Part shown: positions 11,617-23,566 of the stretch, in pieces
Position numbering within the stretch: the stretch's first letter is position 1
Layout: the number at the start of each line of letters is the position of its first letter
Assembly: GCA_030686995.1 (NCBI GenBank)
Contig: CM060684.1
Span: forward strand, 5,663,897 to 5,727,896
Source of the DNA: Artemisia argyi
Lineage: Eukaryota; Streptophyta; Magnoliopsida; Asterales; Asteraceae
Direction: 5' to 3'
Length of the DNA: 64,000 nucleotides
Made by a program: the position numbers and the translations under genes
Notes under the pieces: model-generated
Seen by the model: the letters and a program-made list of their open reading frames with translations, nothing else
Told to the model about the DNA's origin: nothing
The model's database searches: none

Positions 11617-12982
11617 TCAGCAGTTTGAGCTCTGGAGGGGACAAATGTATGTAGAATGTTTGACCTCGTCCCTAACAAAATGACAGTCAATTCCTATATA
11701 CTTGGTCCTAGCATGTTGTACTGGGTTAGAAGCCAAGGCTATAGAAGATGCATTGTTATATAGGATCTTGATGGGTGTAGAAATTGGGACAAGTAGATCC
11801 TTGAGCAAGCATTTTATCCAAGAAGCTTCACAAGTTGTGTCTGCAAGAGCTTTGTATGTAGAAGACCTGGAGACCACATTTTGCTTCTTAGATTGCCAGG
11901 AGATTAGACTACTTCCAAGGAAAACGCAGGTGCCAGACACTGATCTTCTTGAGTAGGGACAACTGGCCAATCACTGTCACAATAGGTTGTTAGGATTGGA
12001 CTGTTGAGAGTTGGGAAGAGTAGACCTTGTCCTGGACATAGTTTGATGTATCTGATCACTCTCATTAGGGCCTTTAACTGTGGTGTCTGATCACTCTCAT
12101 TAGGGCCTTTAACTGTGGTGTCCTTGGTTCATGAAGAAACTGATTCAGTGATTGTGCTGCATAGGCTAAATCAGGTCTGGTCATTGTTAAGTAGAGGAGT
12201 TTTCCAACTGGTGTTCTATTGGAAGATGGGTCTGTAAGAAGCTTCCCATCAGTCTTGTTGAATTTGACATTGCGATCAAGGGGAGTTGCTGCAGGTTTGA
12301 CATGTAGCGTCTTAGCCTCCTTTAGCAATTCAAGGGCATATTTCCTCTGTGTCATGACCATTCCAGTGGTGTTTCTAAGACATTCAATGCCCAGATAGTA
12401 ATGGATGGGTCCCAAGGCTTTGATGCTAAAAGTGAGATCCAACTGGTGTTTGATATGGTCAATGAGTTGTTTGTCATTTCCTGTGATGATGATATCATCA
12501 ACATAGACTAAGAGTGAGGTTGTGGTTGAGGCAGTGTGGAGGGTGAACAAGGATGTATCTACATAGCTCTGCTTGAATCCAAGACCCTTGAGATAAGTAG
12601 TAAGTTTGTCAAACCATTGTCTATTGGCGTGCTTTAGACCATAGAGTGACTTTTGCGGCTTGCAAACAGTGTTTGGGGAGGTAGGTTTAGGATAACCTTG
12701 TGGAACTGCCATATACACTTTTTCATAAAGATCCCCACGCAGAAATGCATTATTGATGTCCAATTGCTCAATATGCCAGCCCTTTTGAATGCCAAGTGTC
12801 AATAGAGCTCTAACATTGACCATCTTTGCCACTGGAGCAAAGGTTTCAGTGTAATCTACTCCTTCCTTTTGGTTAAAGCCTTCAGCCACAAGTCTTGCTT
12901 TGAACCTCTCAATTGTCCCATATGCTCTGTACTTTATCCTAAATACCCACTTTGACCCATTGTCGGCGTGAAATGATTCCAC
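11617..12982 (-). pseudogene. Ty1/copia reverse transcriptase and RNase H remnant
   Basis: Retrotransposon polyprotein fragment. From 12982 downward the reverse transcriptase is readable: KWVFRIKYRAYGTIERFKAR, VDYTETFAPVAK, QLDINNAFLRGDLYEKVYM, KSLYGLKHANRQW, the active-site YVDDIIITG, YYLGIE, and PVGKLLYLTMTRPDLAYA. The reading frame ends at a 35-bp tandem duplication (12052-12121). The RNase H part continues in another frame at 11970-11617 (SVSGTCVFLGSSLISWQSKK, then KYIGIDCHFVRDEV). Gag, protease and integrase are missing. At 12985 it abuts DNA shared with the ARM duplication, so this is an old truncated copy inside the duplicated segment. Confidence 0.9.
12052..12121 (-). repeat. 35-bp tandem duplication inside copia pol
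   Basis: The unit CTGATCACTCTCATTAGGGC plus 15 more bases occurs twice in direct, apparently exact tandem (12052-12086 and 12087-12121). Because 35 is not a multiple of three, it shifts the polyprotein frame and is one inactivating lesion of the fragment. Confidence 0.9.
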
Positions 12983-12984
12983 AT

Positions 12985-13440
12985 ATCAACAACTTTGGTT
13001 ACTGGTAGTCGAGTCAAGTAGAGACGTGTTGAGGACGTGTGTTATTTAATGGATGTTGATGGTGCAAAGAAGTTACAAGAGACTATGGGGTGTGTTTTGA
13101 TGACCGTAATGATCATAATCGTTCTCAAACATCTGTATGTGTTTATTTTAATTTACAGTTTTTGTACTGCTTGTGCATCCTTGTTGTTCATAATTTTATT
13201 CTTAGTAATTAATCTTAGTTGAGAGGCATTGTTATTACTTATTAGTTTAAAGTCTACTGAGATGTATCTGTTTTATTAATCGGTTTGGTGTCCTAACTTT
13301 GATTAAGTTGTAATCTTTATTACCAAAACTCAATAATACAACAATTAAGGATCTGAACTTAGTAGTTTCAGTCAGTACTGCACTTGGTAAATCAGTCATC
13401 TCTTGAGCGGTTTTGTAGTGAATCGAATCATATTGTGTCA
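12985..13440 (+). pseudogene. Armadillo-repeat protein fragment (copy 3) plus flank
   Basis: Starts in the leader also seen at 25302-25360 (TCAAGTAGAGACGTGTTGA) and jumps directly to the last ARM codons (MDVDGAKKLQETMG, from about 13049). It is followed by the same 3' flank as copies 2 and 4; 13250-13440 is nearly identical to 26735-26910. Internally deleted fragment, no function expected. Confidence 0.65.
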
Positions 13441-13485
13441 CCATTTACAATGTATTCGTTTATCATGGAAGTCCATGTCACTTCA

Positions 13486-13923
13486 ATGATTAATCCAATC
13501 GAGGAAAAATGGTCTCTGCACAGTACCGATAAACAGAAACTCTCCACCATTATTCGCATGACATTGCGTCAATGTTTTCGCAAACGAAATGGGCTTATAG
13601 CTAGAGGAATCAGACCCACTATGAGTCTCCACCAATGTTACTTCATCATCGTAATCATAATTATCAAAACTGTTTCCAAGTGGGCTCAACCTAATCTTAC
13701 CATAAACTTCATCGGTGAACTTAAAATCAACCACCTTGCAAAGTACAAAAGCTGGAATCCTAGGCATCCCACTAAAATCTTCAATCGTACGTGTATGTTT
13801 AACATGTCCTTGTGGAAAATAAGACACCTTTGAATTCGGGAAAGGCATTTGAATCATCCCACCAGCACAAGCTTGCCATAATCGAGGGTCAACACTCCTC
13901 TCCACCCCATTCATACTTTTCAC
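13486..13923 (-). pseudogene. Auxin response factor (class C, ARF10/16/17-like) fragment
   Basis: N-terminal part of an auxin response factor, a transcription factor that binds auxin response elements through a B3 domain. Readable from 13923: VDPRLWQACAGGMIQMPFPN, SKVSYFPQGHVKH, IPAFVLCKVVDFKF, DEVYGKIRLSPLG, KPISFAKTLTQ, HANNGGEF. The WQACAGGMxQMP/PQGH pattern is diagnostic of ARFs and most like the ARF10/16/17 group. After NNGGEF a single-base deletion near 13534-13541 shifts the frame; the expected B3 residues VYRYCAETIFPRLD are readable in the next frame, then a stop. The rest of the B3 domain and all later domains are absent. Truncated pseudogene. Confidence 0.88.
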
Positions 13924-14139
13924 TTGTTTCTATATCTCTACCTATTTGAATACTGTTTTCCTCTCTGAATAACTAAATAAAAACCCGCGGGTGTACTCTA
14001 TGCGCCCTATTTTTCTTGTAATGCTGCAGGCAGATTTATAATGAAATTTTTAGGCCAATTCAAATATCACAAAATCAACCCAAATTCTAACTGTTACCAC
14101 ATATGCTCGGTAATTTAAAAAAGCAATAAAACACACATG

Positions 14140-14545
14140 AACATACTCGTTGATTACATCCAGCATACTTGCGCATATTTCAGTCTCGGGTTTCTCGGGT
14201 TGCTGTAAGCAAAAATTTAGTAAATATTGGAAACAGCCCGAACTAAGGAGATGGAAAATGACAAAGTTAACCTGGTGTAACACATCTATTAGAGCTGGTA
14301 TGATATAGTCAGGCAATTGCTTTACATAGGACTCATTGCGAACCTGACTGCCCCTTCTCAACAGCTAATTTTGTTGAACGAAGTAACTCGCATAGCTACA
14401 GGTCAAAGAAAAAGTCAATGCTTTAGCTAATTTTAAGGTTATTCGGGATGAATTTGTACCTGAAACTACAGCTTTCCTAACTTCTTCATGAAAATAAAAT
14501 TTAAGCGGTACTAATATTGGAGCAACCAGATGTATTTAGCTTTTA
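14140..14545 (-). pseudogene. Importin-5 (importin beta-3) like fragment with intron
   Basis: Three collinear pieces on the minus strand resemble plant importin-5/KETCH1-type nuclear import receptors (HEAT-repeat karyopherins). About 14540-14478 reads VAPILVPL-KFYFHEEVRKA. About 14392-14271 reads LLRSTKLAVEKGQS, then after a frame change RNESYVKQLPDYIIPALIDV. After a GT-AG intron (about 14204-14271), 14203-14144 reads QPEKPETEICASMLDVINE. Retained introns show a DNA-level copy. The frameshift near 14350 and missing ends make it a pseudogene. The family is recalled from memory, not searched. Confidence 0.68.
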
Positions 14546-15015
14546 TACTTGGAAAGTGCCTTATGCGGTCTCAAACAACGCTGCCGGCAAATAAAAAGAA
14601 TTCATTTTCATGTACTGACTCAAAGCATTCTAATTTACTATACAAAGATCACACATAATGTTCTGTAAGTCCAAACTCAATCTCTCGAAAACTTTATCTG
14701 GTCCACCACTCAGAATCAAAACTTTACACATAAATAAACAACCAAACATAAACCCAAGATTACTTATAAGCAATCTAAAATTCACTACCTTTTCTGACAA
14801 ATCATTAATTAACCACAAACCTATATATTACCAATTCACCAGCAGATAATACTAATTCAAAGATGACTTGATCATTGTTATGTTGAGAAATGGCACAAAG
14901 CAAAACTCTAATGACTTACGTCGTTGTTATGTTTATGAGAGCCGCTTGACAGCTACTTCTCGTCCATCTTCCAACACACCCTAAAATACCCAAGTTACAG
15001 TTTACAGTATTTGTA
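14546..15015. other. No gene seen
   Basis: Non-coding DNA. A minus-strand frame at 14630-14818 (KVLILSGGPDKVFERLSLDL) is open but I recognise no family and see no supporting structure. It could be another decayed exon of the importin copy or random. Confidence 0.35.
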
Positions 15016-15017
15016 AG

Positions 15018-15178
15018 ACCGGTTAGACCCGGCATATCCAGTCAAAACCCGGCCAAGACCCGGTTAGACCCAGTCATATTCGGTCAAAACCCGGTCATTT
15101 CCTGTCAAGACCCGGTTAGACCCGGTCAATTCCGGTCAAGACCCGGCTATACCCGGTCATATCCGGCCAAGACCCATA
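15018..15178 (+). repeat. CCGGTCAAGACCCGG short repeats (copy 2)
   Basis: Longer version of the 9525 array: GACCCGGTTAGACCC, CGGTCAAAACCCGGTC and similar words over about 160 bp, ending in the same CCGGCCAAGACCCATATT as copy 1. Confidence 0.6.
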
Positions 15179-15224
15179 TTCAACTTCAAATGATTCCACA
15201 TATCAACAAGGTTACACTGGTATC

Positions 15225-15400
15225 GGGTTTTTGTATAACTTCAAAAGCTCATATATATGATAGACAGGAGCTTGATTCATTCTCTCAACCCTCAGTAAGA
15301 CATATTGAGTGTTCATCATACCTTTTTCTCACGAACAATGGTGGCCAGTTCGAGCAGGCATAGGTGCCATGGTGGGTTCTAGTGGAGTGTTTAATCCCCA
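15225..15400 (+). repeat. Segment duplicated at 27015-27180
   Basis: About 160 bp containing GAGTGTTCATCATACC, ACAATGGTGGCC and GGCATAGGTGCCATGGTGG is shared with 27015-27180, and its last part with 10632-10660. An ATG-started frame (MVAGEGIGAMVV in the 27 kb copy) suggests it came from the start of a gene I do not recognise. Confidence 0.5.
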
Positions 15401-15628
15401 TCGTTGTCAAAAAAGTAAGTACGTGAGGTAACGGGTCAAAGTGCGTAGTTTCACCCATTTAACTTGTTAGCTTCATGCGTTTTTAGCTAATGAAACGGAC
15501 ATGTTAAAAGGAAGCGACAATCCAGTTGGTTAGACTCTTTTATCCAAAAACTTGAATTATTATTGTTATAATATATACTTTTTAATCATATTTCAGTCAC
15601 TAATTTAAAAAAGTATATCTGATAGAAA

Positions 15629-15870
15629 TGTTCGACGACAAACTGCCTTCCGATGATGACATTGCTTGGAAGATTTTAAGGTCTGCAATAGCTACAGCAA
15701 TAAAATCTGGGACTTGTGACCTGATTGAGGAGTGCATATAAGCATACCCTGACATAATCTAGTACGATTTTGATGGGTTTAATTTGTTCCATTAGCCATC
15801 AAAGAACGGCAAGTGCATGTATACATTCTTTCGTACCAAGTGACTGGTCCTAAAGACTTACTTGAAGAAG
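15629..15870 (+). pseudogene. Ankyrin-repeat (PGG-type plant) protein fragment
   Basis: Translation reads LPSDDDIAWKILRSAIATAI, then KSGTCDLIEECI-stop-AYPDII-stop-YDFDGFNLF, then, in a shifted frame, LAIKERQVHVYILSYQVTG. The pattern AI..G...EL(I)..YPDL(W)..D..G.N.FHLAI..RQ..V is typical of plant ankyrin/PGG membrane proteins (ACD6/ITN1-like). Two stops and a frameshift make it a dead fragment. Confidence 0.58.
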
Positions 15871-16035
15871 GCCAAAAATGGATTCCAGCATTCATGAATG
15901 CATTTTCTCCTTCTTTTTCCATCCTAGAGATTTCTGCTAGTTTATATCTTCGGCTGACGCCCAAGCACCGTCCTGAAATTTCTGATACCATCTTTTCACC
16001 ATTTTAAAGATTTATTTGGGCTTATATAAGCACAC

Positions 16036-16751
16036 GTTCCTTGAGGAATAAATTCAGAAAGCTTGTGTCGTTGTTAGCGGCTGTCGATTATTATGTCAGT
16101 ATGCATACCGACGTCTTCATTTCAGCTTCACCAGGAAATATGCACAATGCAATGGTATGTATGGGTTACCTACCTCATTCATCTTATGTGAAAAGGAATT
16201 TTATATCATTTTGAAAATACCTTTTTTTCATTTTAAAATAAATAAATATGATGTTTTTCTTTAGAGGCTGATATTTTAACCCATTTAAATAAAAAGGATA
16301 TATTCCGGTTGACTTTCATTGGCCAGGAATCTAACGGGTCAAATATCTAGTTTAATGATAGAGTAAACGGGTTGAATGTGGTCTGAAGTGTATTCAAATT
16401 CAAAAAGAGTTGGACGAAACTGTGTTGGTGTGTCCAAACCGACCTTTTGCTTCGATGATATAAAAATAAAGTATGATGCTTTAACAACTTGGAATTATCC
16501 ATGACCCTTACTTTTAAAAGGAATCATTGTTGCTTGTTTTTCAGCTAGGGTATCGAGCATACAAAAACTTGAAGACTATCAGACCAAATATGGTGCTCTC
16601 GAGCCAGTTCATTATTAACGAAACTATGGAATGGCCTGAGTTTCAGTGGGCTATACAAAACGCGCATAAGAATAGACAAGGTCAAGTTAGGATAAGAAAG
16701 GAGACACAATCCATATATACCTATCCCATACCAGATTGTATGTGTCAATAA
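16036..16751 (+). pseudogene. Protein O-fucosyltransferase C-terminal fragment (2 exons)
   Basis: Two exons that splice in frame: about 16036-16154 (LVSLLAAVDYYVSMHTDVFI, SASPGNMHNAM), donor ATG|GTATGT, and 16545-16751 (LGYRAYKNLKTIRPNMVL, PEFQWAIQNAHKNRQGQVRI, SIYTYPIPDCMCQ, stop). This matches the C-terminal part of plant O-fucosyltransferase family (GT106) proteins, which have AAxDYxVS...SDVF...GNM and a final PxPDCxC. The N-terminal donor-binding part is absent and the upstream DNA is ankyrin-like, so it is a fragment, although both exons themselves are intact. Family recalled from memory. Confidence 0.62.
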
Positions 16752-18800
16752 CATTAGTTGGTTCTTTTTCCAGTTTTGTAGAGTTAGAGAACCTATAGTG
16801 TGAATTTATTTGAGGACATGTATTTCATATGCCACCGATCTTTTTTAATAGGGTCGTAGGTCGGTAGGTGAATGATGCAATATCTAGTCGGTACGTGAAC
16901 AATTATATGGGATCTAATTCAGATATCACAAGGATTGCCGCGCGATAACGAGGGTTGCTATCAATGCCACGGTTTACCGGTGGTTCCAAGCCATGTGATT
17001 TTGTAATATGTCAATGTCTATTTGAGGACATACATATTTCATTTTGCTCAATAAGGATGACTTATTTTCAACACGTTTGAAAAGGATAATATTATTGCCA
17101 TATTAGGCAATTTTTCTTTAAATACACCACACTTTTTGGAGGTCAAAAAATTTAGGGGCAAGCATGGTTTGGTTTTGCTTGGTTTTTGCATAAAACCAAA
17201 ACCATAAAGTTTCAGTTTTAATCACGGTTTGGTTATTATTTTTTTCCTCTCCTCCACCTCCACGCCCTTGGTGGAGACTGTCTCCACGGCCGTGGTTTCA
17301 ACTACTAGCGGAGGAAATGGTATTGATATATTTGACAAGGATTTTCGCTCATTAAATATATTGTCACTAAAGTTTCTGCATGATTTCAAAGAAGATGAAT
17401 AAGGTGAGAGTGGTGAGATAAAAACACAGTAGTAAAGCACATGAGCTTCTATGGAGAGCAATAAGTAAGTTTAAACGTTCTACCTTATTATCATAAATTG
17501 ATTCAATGAAAGTCACAAAAAAAACAAATTAGCTAAATACGTCGTAAATAGAAAAAGTAAAACAATCAAACAATGCAAGTGAAGATAGGCAGCTTCTATG
17601 GAGAGCATTAAGTAAGTTTGAACACACATTGAGACCATTCACCAACTAAAGTTGACGAAGAGCTTGTTAGTGTTTCCCATTCTCCTTTGAGACCATTTCT
17701 TATTTCACAATATTTGAGGTCCGGCCAATTTCCAAATTTGTTTTCCATCGCGCGCTCCAATATCAATTAGCTTCAAAAACTAATCAGCGGCTTTGAGCCT
17801 CATCTAAAGATGCGCCTCTACGTACAGGGGTTGGCAAATAGAAAACAATGCATCAAAGAGGAGTACCGAGTAGTTAATAAATGAACCTAGCTCGTTTAGG
17901 CCTATAAACTATAAGGACCATCGTGTGATTTACTTTCTTTTTTCTTTATACAAAGCTACTAGTATTATTTTGTTCCAATAATTTTTGTTGGCCAATATCA
18001 AATTCGATATTAAAATAAGAGAAAAATGAATTTAGAAAACAAGGAAAGTGGGTTATTTACTCACCGAAGGTGACAGGTTCTAGTCTTTATCTCCCAATGA
18101 GAGACGAAGCCAGGAATTTATATTTAGGAGGGCTCAAAAAGAAAATTTTATCCGTAGTAACATACAATTCTTTGTTTAAGAAGTTGGATTGAAGTTTAAA
18201 TTGTTCGACATACTGGTTCAATTAGAAAATTGAAATTGGGGTAGAAACGTTGGTAACACATTTTCTAACAAGGCAAGAAATGTGCGAAAGCTAATGAGTT
18301 GATGATTTAAATGTGCATCAAACCTGAAAGAGTGTTTTCACACCTTACGCCCGAAACAAACAACGAACTTCTTACGACCAGTTCTTTTTATATAACTTTT
18401 GAAAAATAATCCTACTGTTTTACTAACTTTTGATTTGCAAAACTTAAATTTACAATCCAAAAGGAAATAACTAAAGACTTGTAAGATTTTCAAAAAGAAA
18501 AAAGAAATACAAAAGAAATCAATTGATATATATATTCATTTTCCTAGGCATATGATCTAGTTCCACATTTCCCACTTTTTTAATGTAGCCCACGTGAGCA
18601 CAAAAAGACACAATCTTCATTTTAACTTCCTTTTGCAGTAAATCGTTTATCACTTCTATATATATTATTATATTTTATCAGAAATTTTTCTATCATACGA
18701 CACCATTTACATAACATAAAACCAATTCATAACACCAACAACTTGATATCCCCTGTATGCTTGATGCCTAGACGCCTCGCCCAATCCTCCAGCCCCCCGC
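16752..18800. other. No gene; includes a lone hAT-like end at about 17153
   Basis: Intergenic. At about 17153 TAGGGGCAAGCATGGTTTGG begins like the hAT MITE ends of this window (TAGGGGTGAGCA) and is followed by GGTTTGGTTTT-type words, but no inverted right end was found. About 17424-17465 and 17584-17625 share AGCTTCTATGGAGAGCA(T)TAAGTAAGTTT, a short duplication. 18000-18800 should hold the 3' region of the TNL gene. Confidence 0.4.
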
Positions 18801-21800
18801 CTACCACTGCTTCCAACTAAGGAAATCCATTTGACTGAAGAAGCTCCGAATATTATCTCTTTGGGGAAGATGACTTATGCCTCTGTTTTTTATAATTAGC
18901 TCTTTTAAACATTCTAATTTTCCAAGATCCACCTCAAGAAGAGCACAATCCTCAAGGTTGAGATAATTCAGATGTTTTAACATACAAATGCTATCTGGAA
19001 GATGATTAATCATTGTAAATCGCAAATTCAGACTCTCCAGAGATTCTAACTGGCCAATGTCCTCAGGCAACTTCCCAAGACGACGACACCATTTAACATC
19101 GAGCAACTTCAGACGTTTTAGCATGCAGATGCTATCTGGAAGAAATTCAATCTTCTTACTACTCACATGTAGCTCCTCTAAACATTCTAATTGGCCAAGA
19201 TCCTCTGGTAACTGCTCAAGAAGATCACAATAACTAAGGTTGAGATGCATCAGATGTTTTAACTTACAAATGCTATCAGGAAGATGTTTAATCATTGTAA
19301 ATGACAAACCCAGTCTCTCCAGAGATTCTAATTGGCCAATGTCCTCAGGCAACTTCTCAAGACGATAGGCTGTAACATGTAGAAACTTCAGACGTTTTAG
19401 CATGCAGATGCTATCTGGAAGAAATTCAATTATATTACTTCTCACATCTAGCTTTTCTAAACATTCTAATTGGCCAAGATCCTCTGGTAACTTCTCAAGA
19501 AGAGTACAACCATAAAGAGTGAGCGACTTCAGATGTTTTAACATACAAATGCTATCTGGAAGATGTTTTATCTTCTCAGAGTACAACAACGAGAGCTCTT
19601 CTAGACATTGTAACTGTCCTAGATCTTTGGGAAACTCTGGAATATTTTCGCCTCTGAGTGTAAGTTTTTGTAGACATTGTAAACTACAAATCATGTCTGA
19701 AAATTTCTCAAAGTCTGTGCAAGCACATAGACCAAAAGAAATAAGCTTCTCAATATTTCCAACTGATGACGGTAGATATTCTTTATAAATACATTTAAAC
19801 TGAAACTTTGGGAGATTACTGTTGGGGTGCAATGGGCATGAATCTAGGGAATCACAATCTAGATATAAAGTATCTGAAGAACAATTAACCTTGGGCTCAC
19901 ATCTACTGTCAAACATAAAATCTCTAAACCTCAAACAACCGTGTAAGTTTAAGCCGACAACTTTTCTTAGACATCCAACGGGAGCCTTAATTTCTTCCAA
20001 CTGATCACAATATGCAAGAACTAACTTCTCAAGATTTGGAATCAGCTCAAGGTCAAGGCTCCTCAACCTTGATTTAAAAAGGTTGAGGATTTTGAGATTT
20101 GGACATGCAACAGGCACGTGAAGTTCTTCAAATTCAGCACATCTAGAAAGAGATAACGTTTCGAGATTCGGAGTCAACCCCAGGTCAAAGGTTCTTAACT
20201 TTGAGTCACTGATATTGAGATGCTTGAGCTTTTGACAACTAAATGGCATGCAAAGTTCTTCTAAATTACCAGAACCTTTAAGAGATAATGTCTCAATATT
20301 CGGAGTCAACCCAAAGTCAAAGGTCATCAATTTTGACTGAGAGAGAGAAAGGAATTTGAGTTTGTTTAGAACCTACCAGCAAAAATAAGACAAAATTAAA
20401 GATTAATATTAGCGTATTAACAAACCAATAAATTAATAGCTCTTTTACGATTTATGCAAAACAACCAATCAACAGTTATTCTACCTTTCTTTCTCCCTCT
20501 TCCCAAAGTTGTACCATGCTTCTGCTCCACATCATCTCAAGTCCAACAAGATTGTTTGCTTGAAATGTTTTGGGTAAATGCAAGAAAGGGTAATTCCTAC
20601 ATTTTAGATATTTCAAAGAATTTGTGAAGCATTGGCTGATATCATCAAATTTCAGATAACTTTCAGAATCATGATTTGCAAGACATCCAAGTATCTTCAT
20701 TTTCCCAAGACCTTTCATAACAATTCTCGCAATTCTGTTGGACTTATCATCAAATTTCGGATCACTTTTAGAATCAAAATATTCAAATTTCACTTCAAGA
20801 TATCGAAGTTCCTTCATTTTTCTAAGACCATTCATAACAATTCTTGAATTTCCTCTCCACAGACCAAATTTTAGACATCTTGTTGCTTCAGTACCCTACA
20901 ATCCAATAACAATGTCAGAAGTGAGAACAAATGAAAATGTATTAGTTTTCTCAACCTTACGAGTATTCTGATCTTTACCTTGTCATTAATCAATATATCT
21001 CCAATTTCCTCATCAATCCACAATCGGCTATGTTTGTTAGGCTCACGCGAACGACGAACAATGTTCTTTCCCATTTCTTCTATATGGTCATGCATGTCCA
21101 AGTGCCCATATTTATCAACAGTTATGAGAGATCTCTGCTCAAGAACTTTTAAACCACTTATAGCATGAAATCCACAGCTTTCAAGAATGGTGATTGCAGC
21201 TGCTTTGTGCCTTCTTTTCAATATGCATGCAATGTCTAGAAATATTTCCTTATAATCATCCTCGAGACTGTTGTAGCTTAACTCTAGCTTCTCCTGAGTC
21301 TCCTTCAAGGGAATAATTTTTAGTCTTTCTATGGCATCTTCCCATTCAACCATATCTTTACCACAAAGAAAGGAACCCAAGACTTCGACTGTTAAGGGAA
21401 GACCAGCTGCATAACGAACAACTTTTCCTGACAACTCTTCGTATCCTTGAAGTGGATCCTCTCTTCCAAATGCATACCTACTAAAGAGGGAAGTTGCTTC
21501 CTGGTCTGATAAGAGAGCAATATCACGAATCACGTCCACTGATCTGGGTGCTTTCAATACTTGCTCATCTCTTGTTGTAATGAGAATTCTACTTCCTGGC
21601 TTAAACCACTTAGCCTCACCGGCTAATGCCTCAAGTTGTTTTATGTGATCCACATCATCTAGAACAAGAAGAACCTTTTTAGCACACATCCTCCTTTTCA
21701 TCATGTCTTTCCCGTCATCAACACTATTTAGAGTGACGTGTTCATTTAGTACATTTGAAAGGACCTGTTCTTGTAAATTCTTCAAACCAGACACTGAGCC

Positions 21801-22806
21801 ATTTGAAACTTCTCTCACATTCCCAACAAAGCTTATAGCTTCGAAATCATTAGATAGATTATCAAAAACAGCTCTCGCCGTAGTTGTCTTCCCAGCCCCT
21901 CCCATGCCCTTGATCCCTATCATGCGAACTTCATCAGTACCAACTTCTAAAGATGAAACAACATCCTTTACTCGAGTCTCCATGCCGACTAACTTTTCAT
22001 CAAAGCCGAAATTGATGGAACGTAACTCTAGCGAAATCTCTCCAACAATTTTTTTGATGAACTTACCTTCATGCCTGTATGTATGCAAAAGGTTCCATTT
22101 AGCATAGTCTAAATCCAACATAAACAATGTTTTAGATCTATAATCTATTACATACACTCATATATATACGAAGTAATACTATGTAACATAATACTATAGT
22201 CAGTTTTCATGGATGACCCTATACTCGGTAGTAATTTAAGAAGAAACTTAAGCAATGAATATCGCAAGTAGAGATATGATGAAGTAATTACCCATCAAAA
22301 GTGTTCTTCAGCTCCCAACCAGCCAGATCGGCGGCTTCTTTCAAAGCTTCTCTCCATTTCCCAGCAGCCTTTTCATTTGCATGTTTAGCAAAAGCTTGAC
22401 CAACAGCCCCACTTTGTTTGCGGACCTCGGTAGGTTCCACGTCATAGAATATAGGGTAAGCAGTGTGCTCGTCCATCTTCTGGCACTCCATAATCTTGAC
22501 AAGCTCTTCCAAACACCATGACGAAGAAGCATAGTTTTTGGAAAAAACAATGATGTAAAATTTGGAGTCTTCAATGGATTTGAAGAGATCATCACTGATC
22601 CTTTTCCCTTTCTGGATTTTCTCATCGTCTTTGTATGTGTAAATGCCTTTATCCTTGAGAGCATGATAAAGATGATCAACAATGTTTTTACGGGTGTCTT
22701 CACCCCTGAAACTTAAAAAAACATCATACGTAAACCTCTTTTGAATGGATGAGTTTGAAGTAGAAGCCATTATTTTTGGTGCAGATGAGTTAGAAGAAGA
22801 TGCCAT
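18801..22806 (-). CDS. TIR-NBS-LRR (TNL) immune receptor, four exons, 1197 aa
   Basis: Intracellular receptor that detects pathogen effectors; TIR domains of this class act as NADases upstream of EDS1. Exons by consensus splice sites: 22806-22292, 22074-20979, 20895-20485, 20372-18801. Lengths 515+1096+411+1572 = 3594 nt, open throughout. TIR domain: about residues 24-170 (YDVFLSFRGEDTRKNIVDHL, SSWCLEELVKI with the conserved Glu). NB-ARC: P-loop GMGGAGKTT at about 228-236, KKVLLVLDDVDH, GSRILITTRDEQVL, GLPL, MHDHIEEMGKNIVRR. LRRs follow from about 540 to the end, with exon 4 built of alternating near-identical pairs (HLPDSICMLKHL / FLPDSICMLKRL, KLPEDLGQLECLE / KLPEDIGQLESLE). Exon order TIR / NB-ARC / short LRR / long LRR is typical. 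No lesion seen; the protein ends soon after the last LRR, without an obvious post-LRR domain. Confidence 0.93.
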
Positions 22807-22948
22807 TGAATAAAAGTAATAGATAAGGTGTAAATTATGAGGAAACTGATACAGTTGAAAGAGTTTATGTGAAGAAATTAAGAAACTAGTTCCAGCTGCT
22901 GCAGTGATGTGTTAATAATGTTTCTTGAGAAACAGAAGCCACTCTTTT

Positions 22949-23295
22949 GGTCAATGGAAATGAAAAGATAAGATTCAGTGTTTGAAAAGAAAGATGAGCC
23001 ACTCATATGGTCTTATGGTCAATGAGAAAGTAAGATAAGATTTCACCAAAAAAAAGGAATAAACAACCCAATATATCTTCTGTGAAATTGCTTATTCAAT
23101 CAAAGTAATTTGACCAAAAACGTGTAAACACATAAAGGTCCAATATTGGCATTCTAAATTAGTTGGTGCATTTATATTGACAGCAAGTCACAACCCAATC
23201 AAACAAACAGGGTATTTAATAGTCCTTATCTAAGCAACAAAAAAGCAGTTAGCAGATAAGCATCTCAGATGACTTTTGAAAGGGTAATTTTGACC
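22949..23295 (-). promoter_or_regulatory. W-box cluster upstream of the TNL
   Basis: TTGACC or its complement at 22949-22954, 23017-23022, 23110-23115 and 23290-23295, plus the core TTGAC at 23177-23181, all within 490 bp upstream of the ATG. W-boxes bind WRKY factors and are common in defence gene promoters. The first two lie in a roughly 65-bp duplicated segment (GCCACTCxTxTGGTC...AGATAAGATT). Function is inferred. Confidence 0.5.
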
Positions 23296-23299
23296 TTTT

Positions 23300-23535
23300 G
23301 GATGAGTAATAAGCAATTAGCAGATAATGTAGGAAAGGGTAAATTGATAATTTACCTGTATCATGCCAGGATGGTCTCTCAGGTTATTTCCTGGTGTTTT
23401 CCAACCTTTTGCTAATAATTCATTTACCCTGACTTTATATTCCTCATATTCTCTCTACAATCGATATAAAAACAACCTTTAGACTCATGCGCAAAGTTTT
23501 AATTTGATTATATGAAACTAATCAAAACGCCTAGG

Positions 23536-23566
<31 letters not shown>

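Noticed and set aside
13384..13833. 149-codon plus-strand frame
   Set aside because: Shadow of the ARF fragment, which is strongly supported on the minus strand.
22341..22703. 120-codon minus-strand frame inside the TIR exon
   Set aside because: Out-of-frame shadow of the TIR domain.
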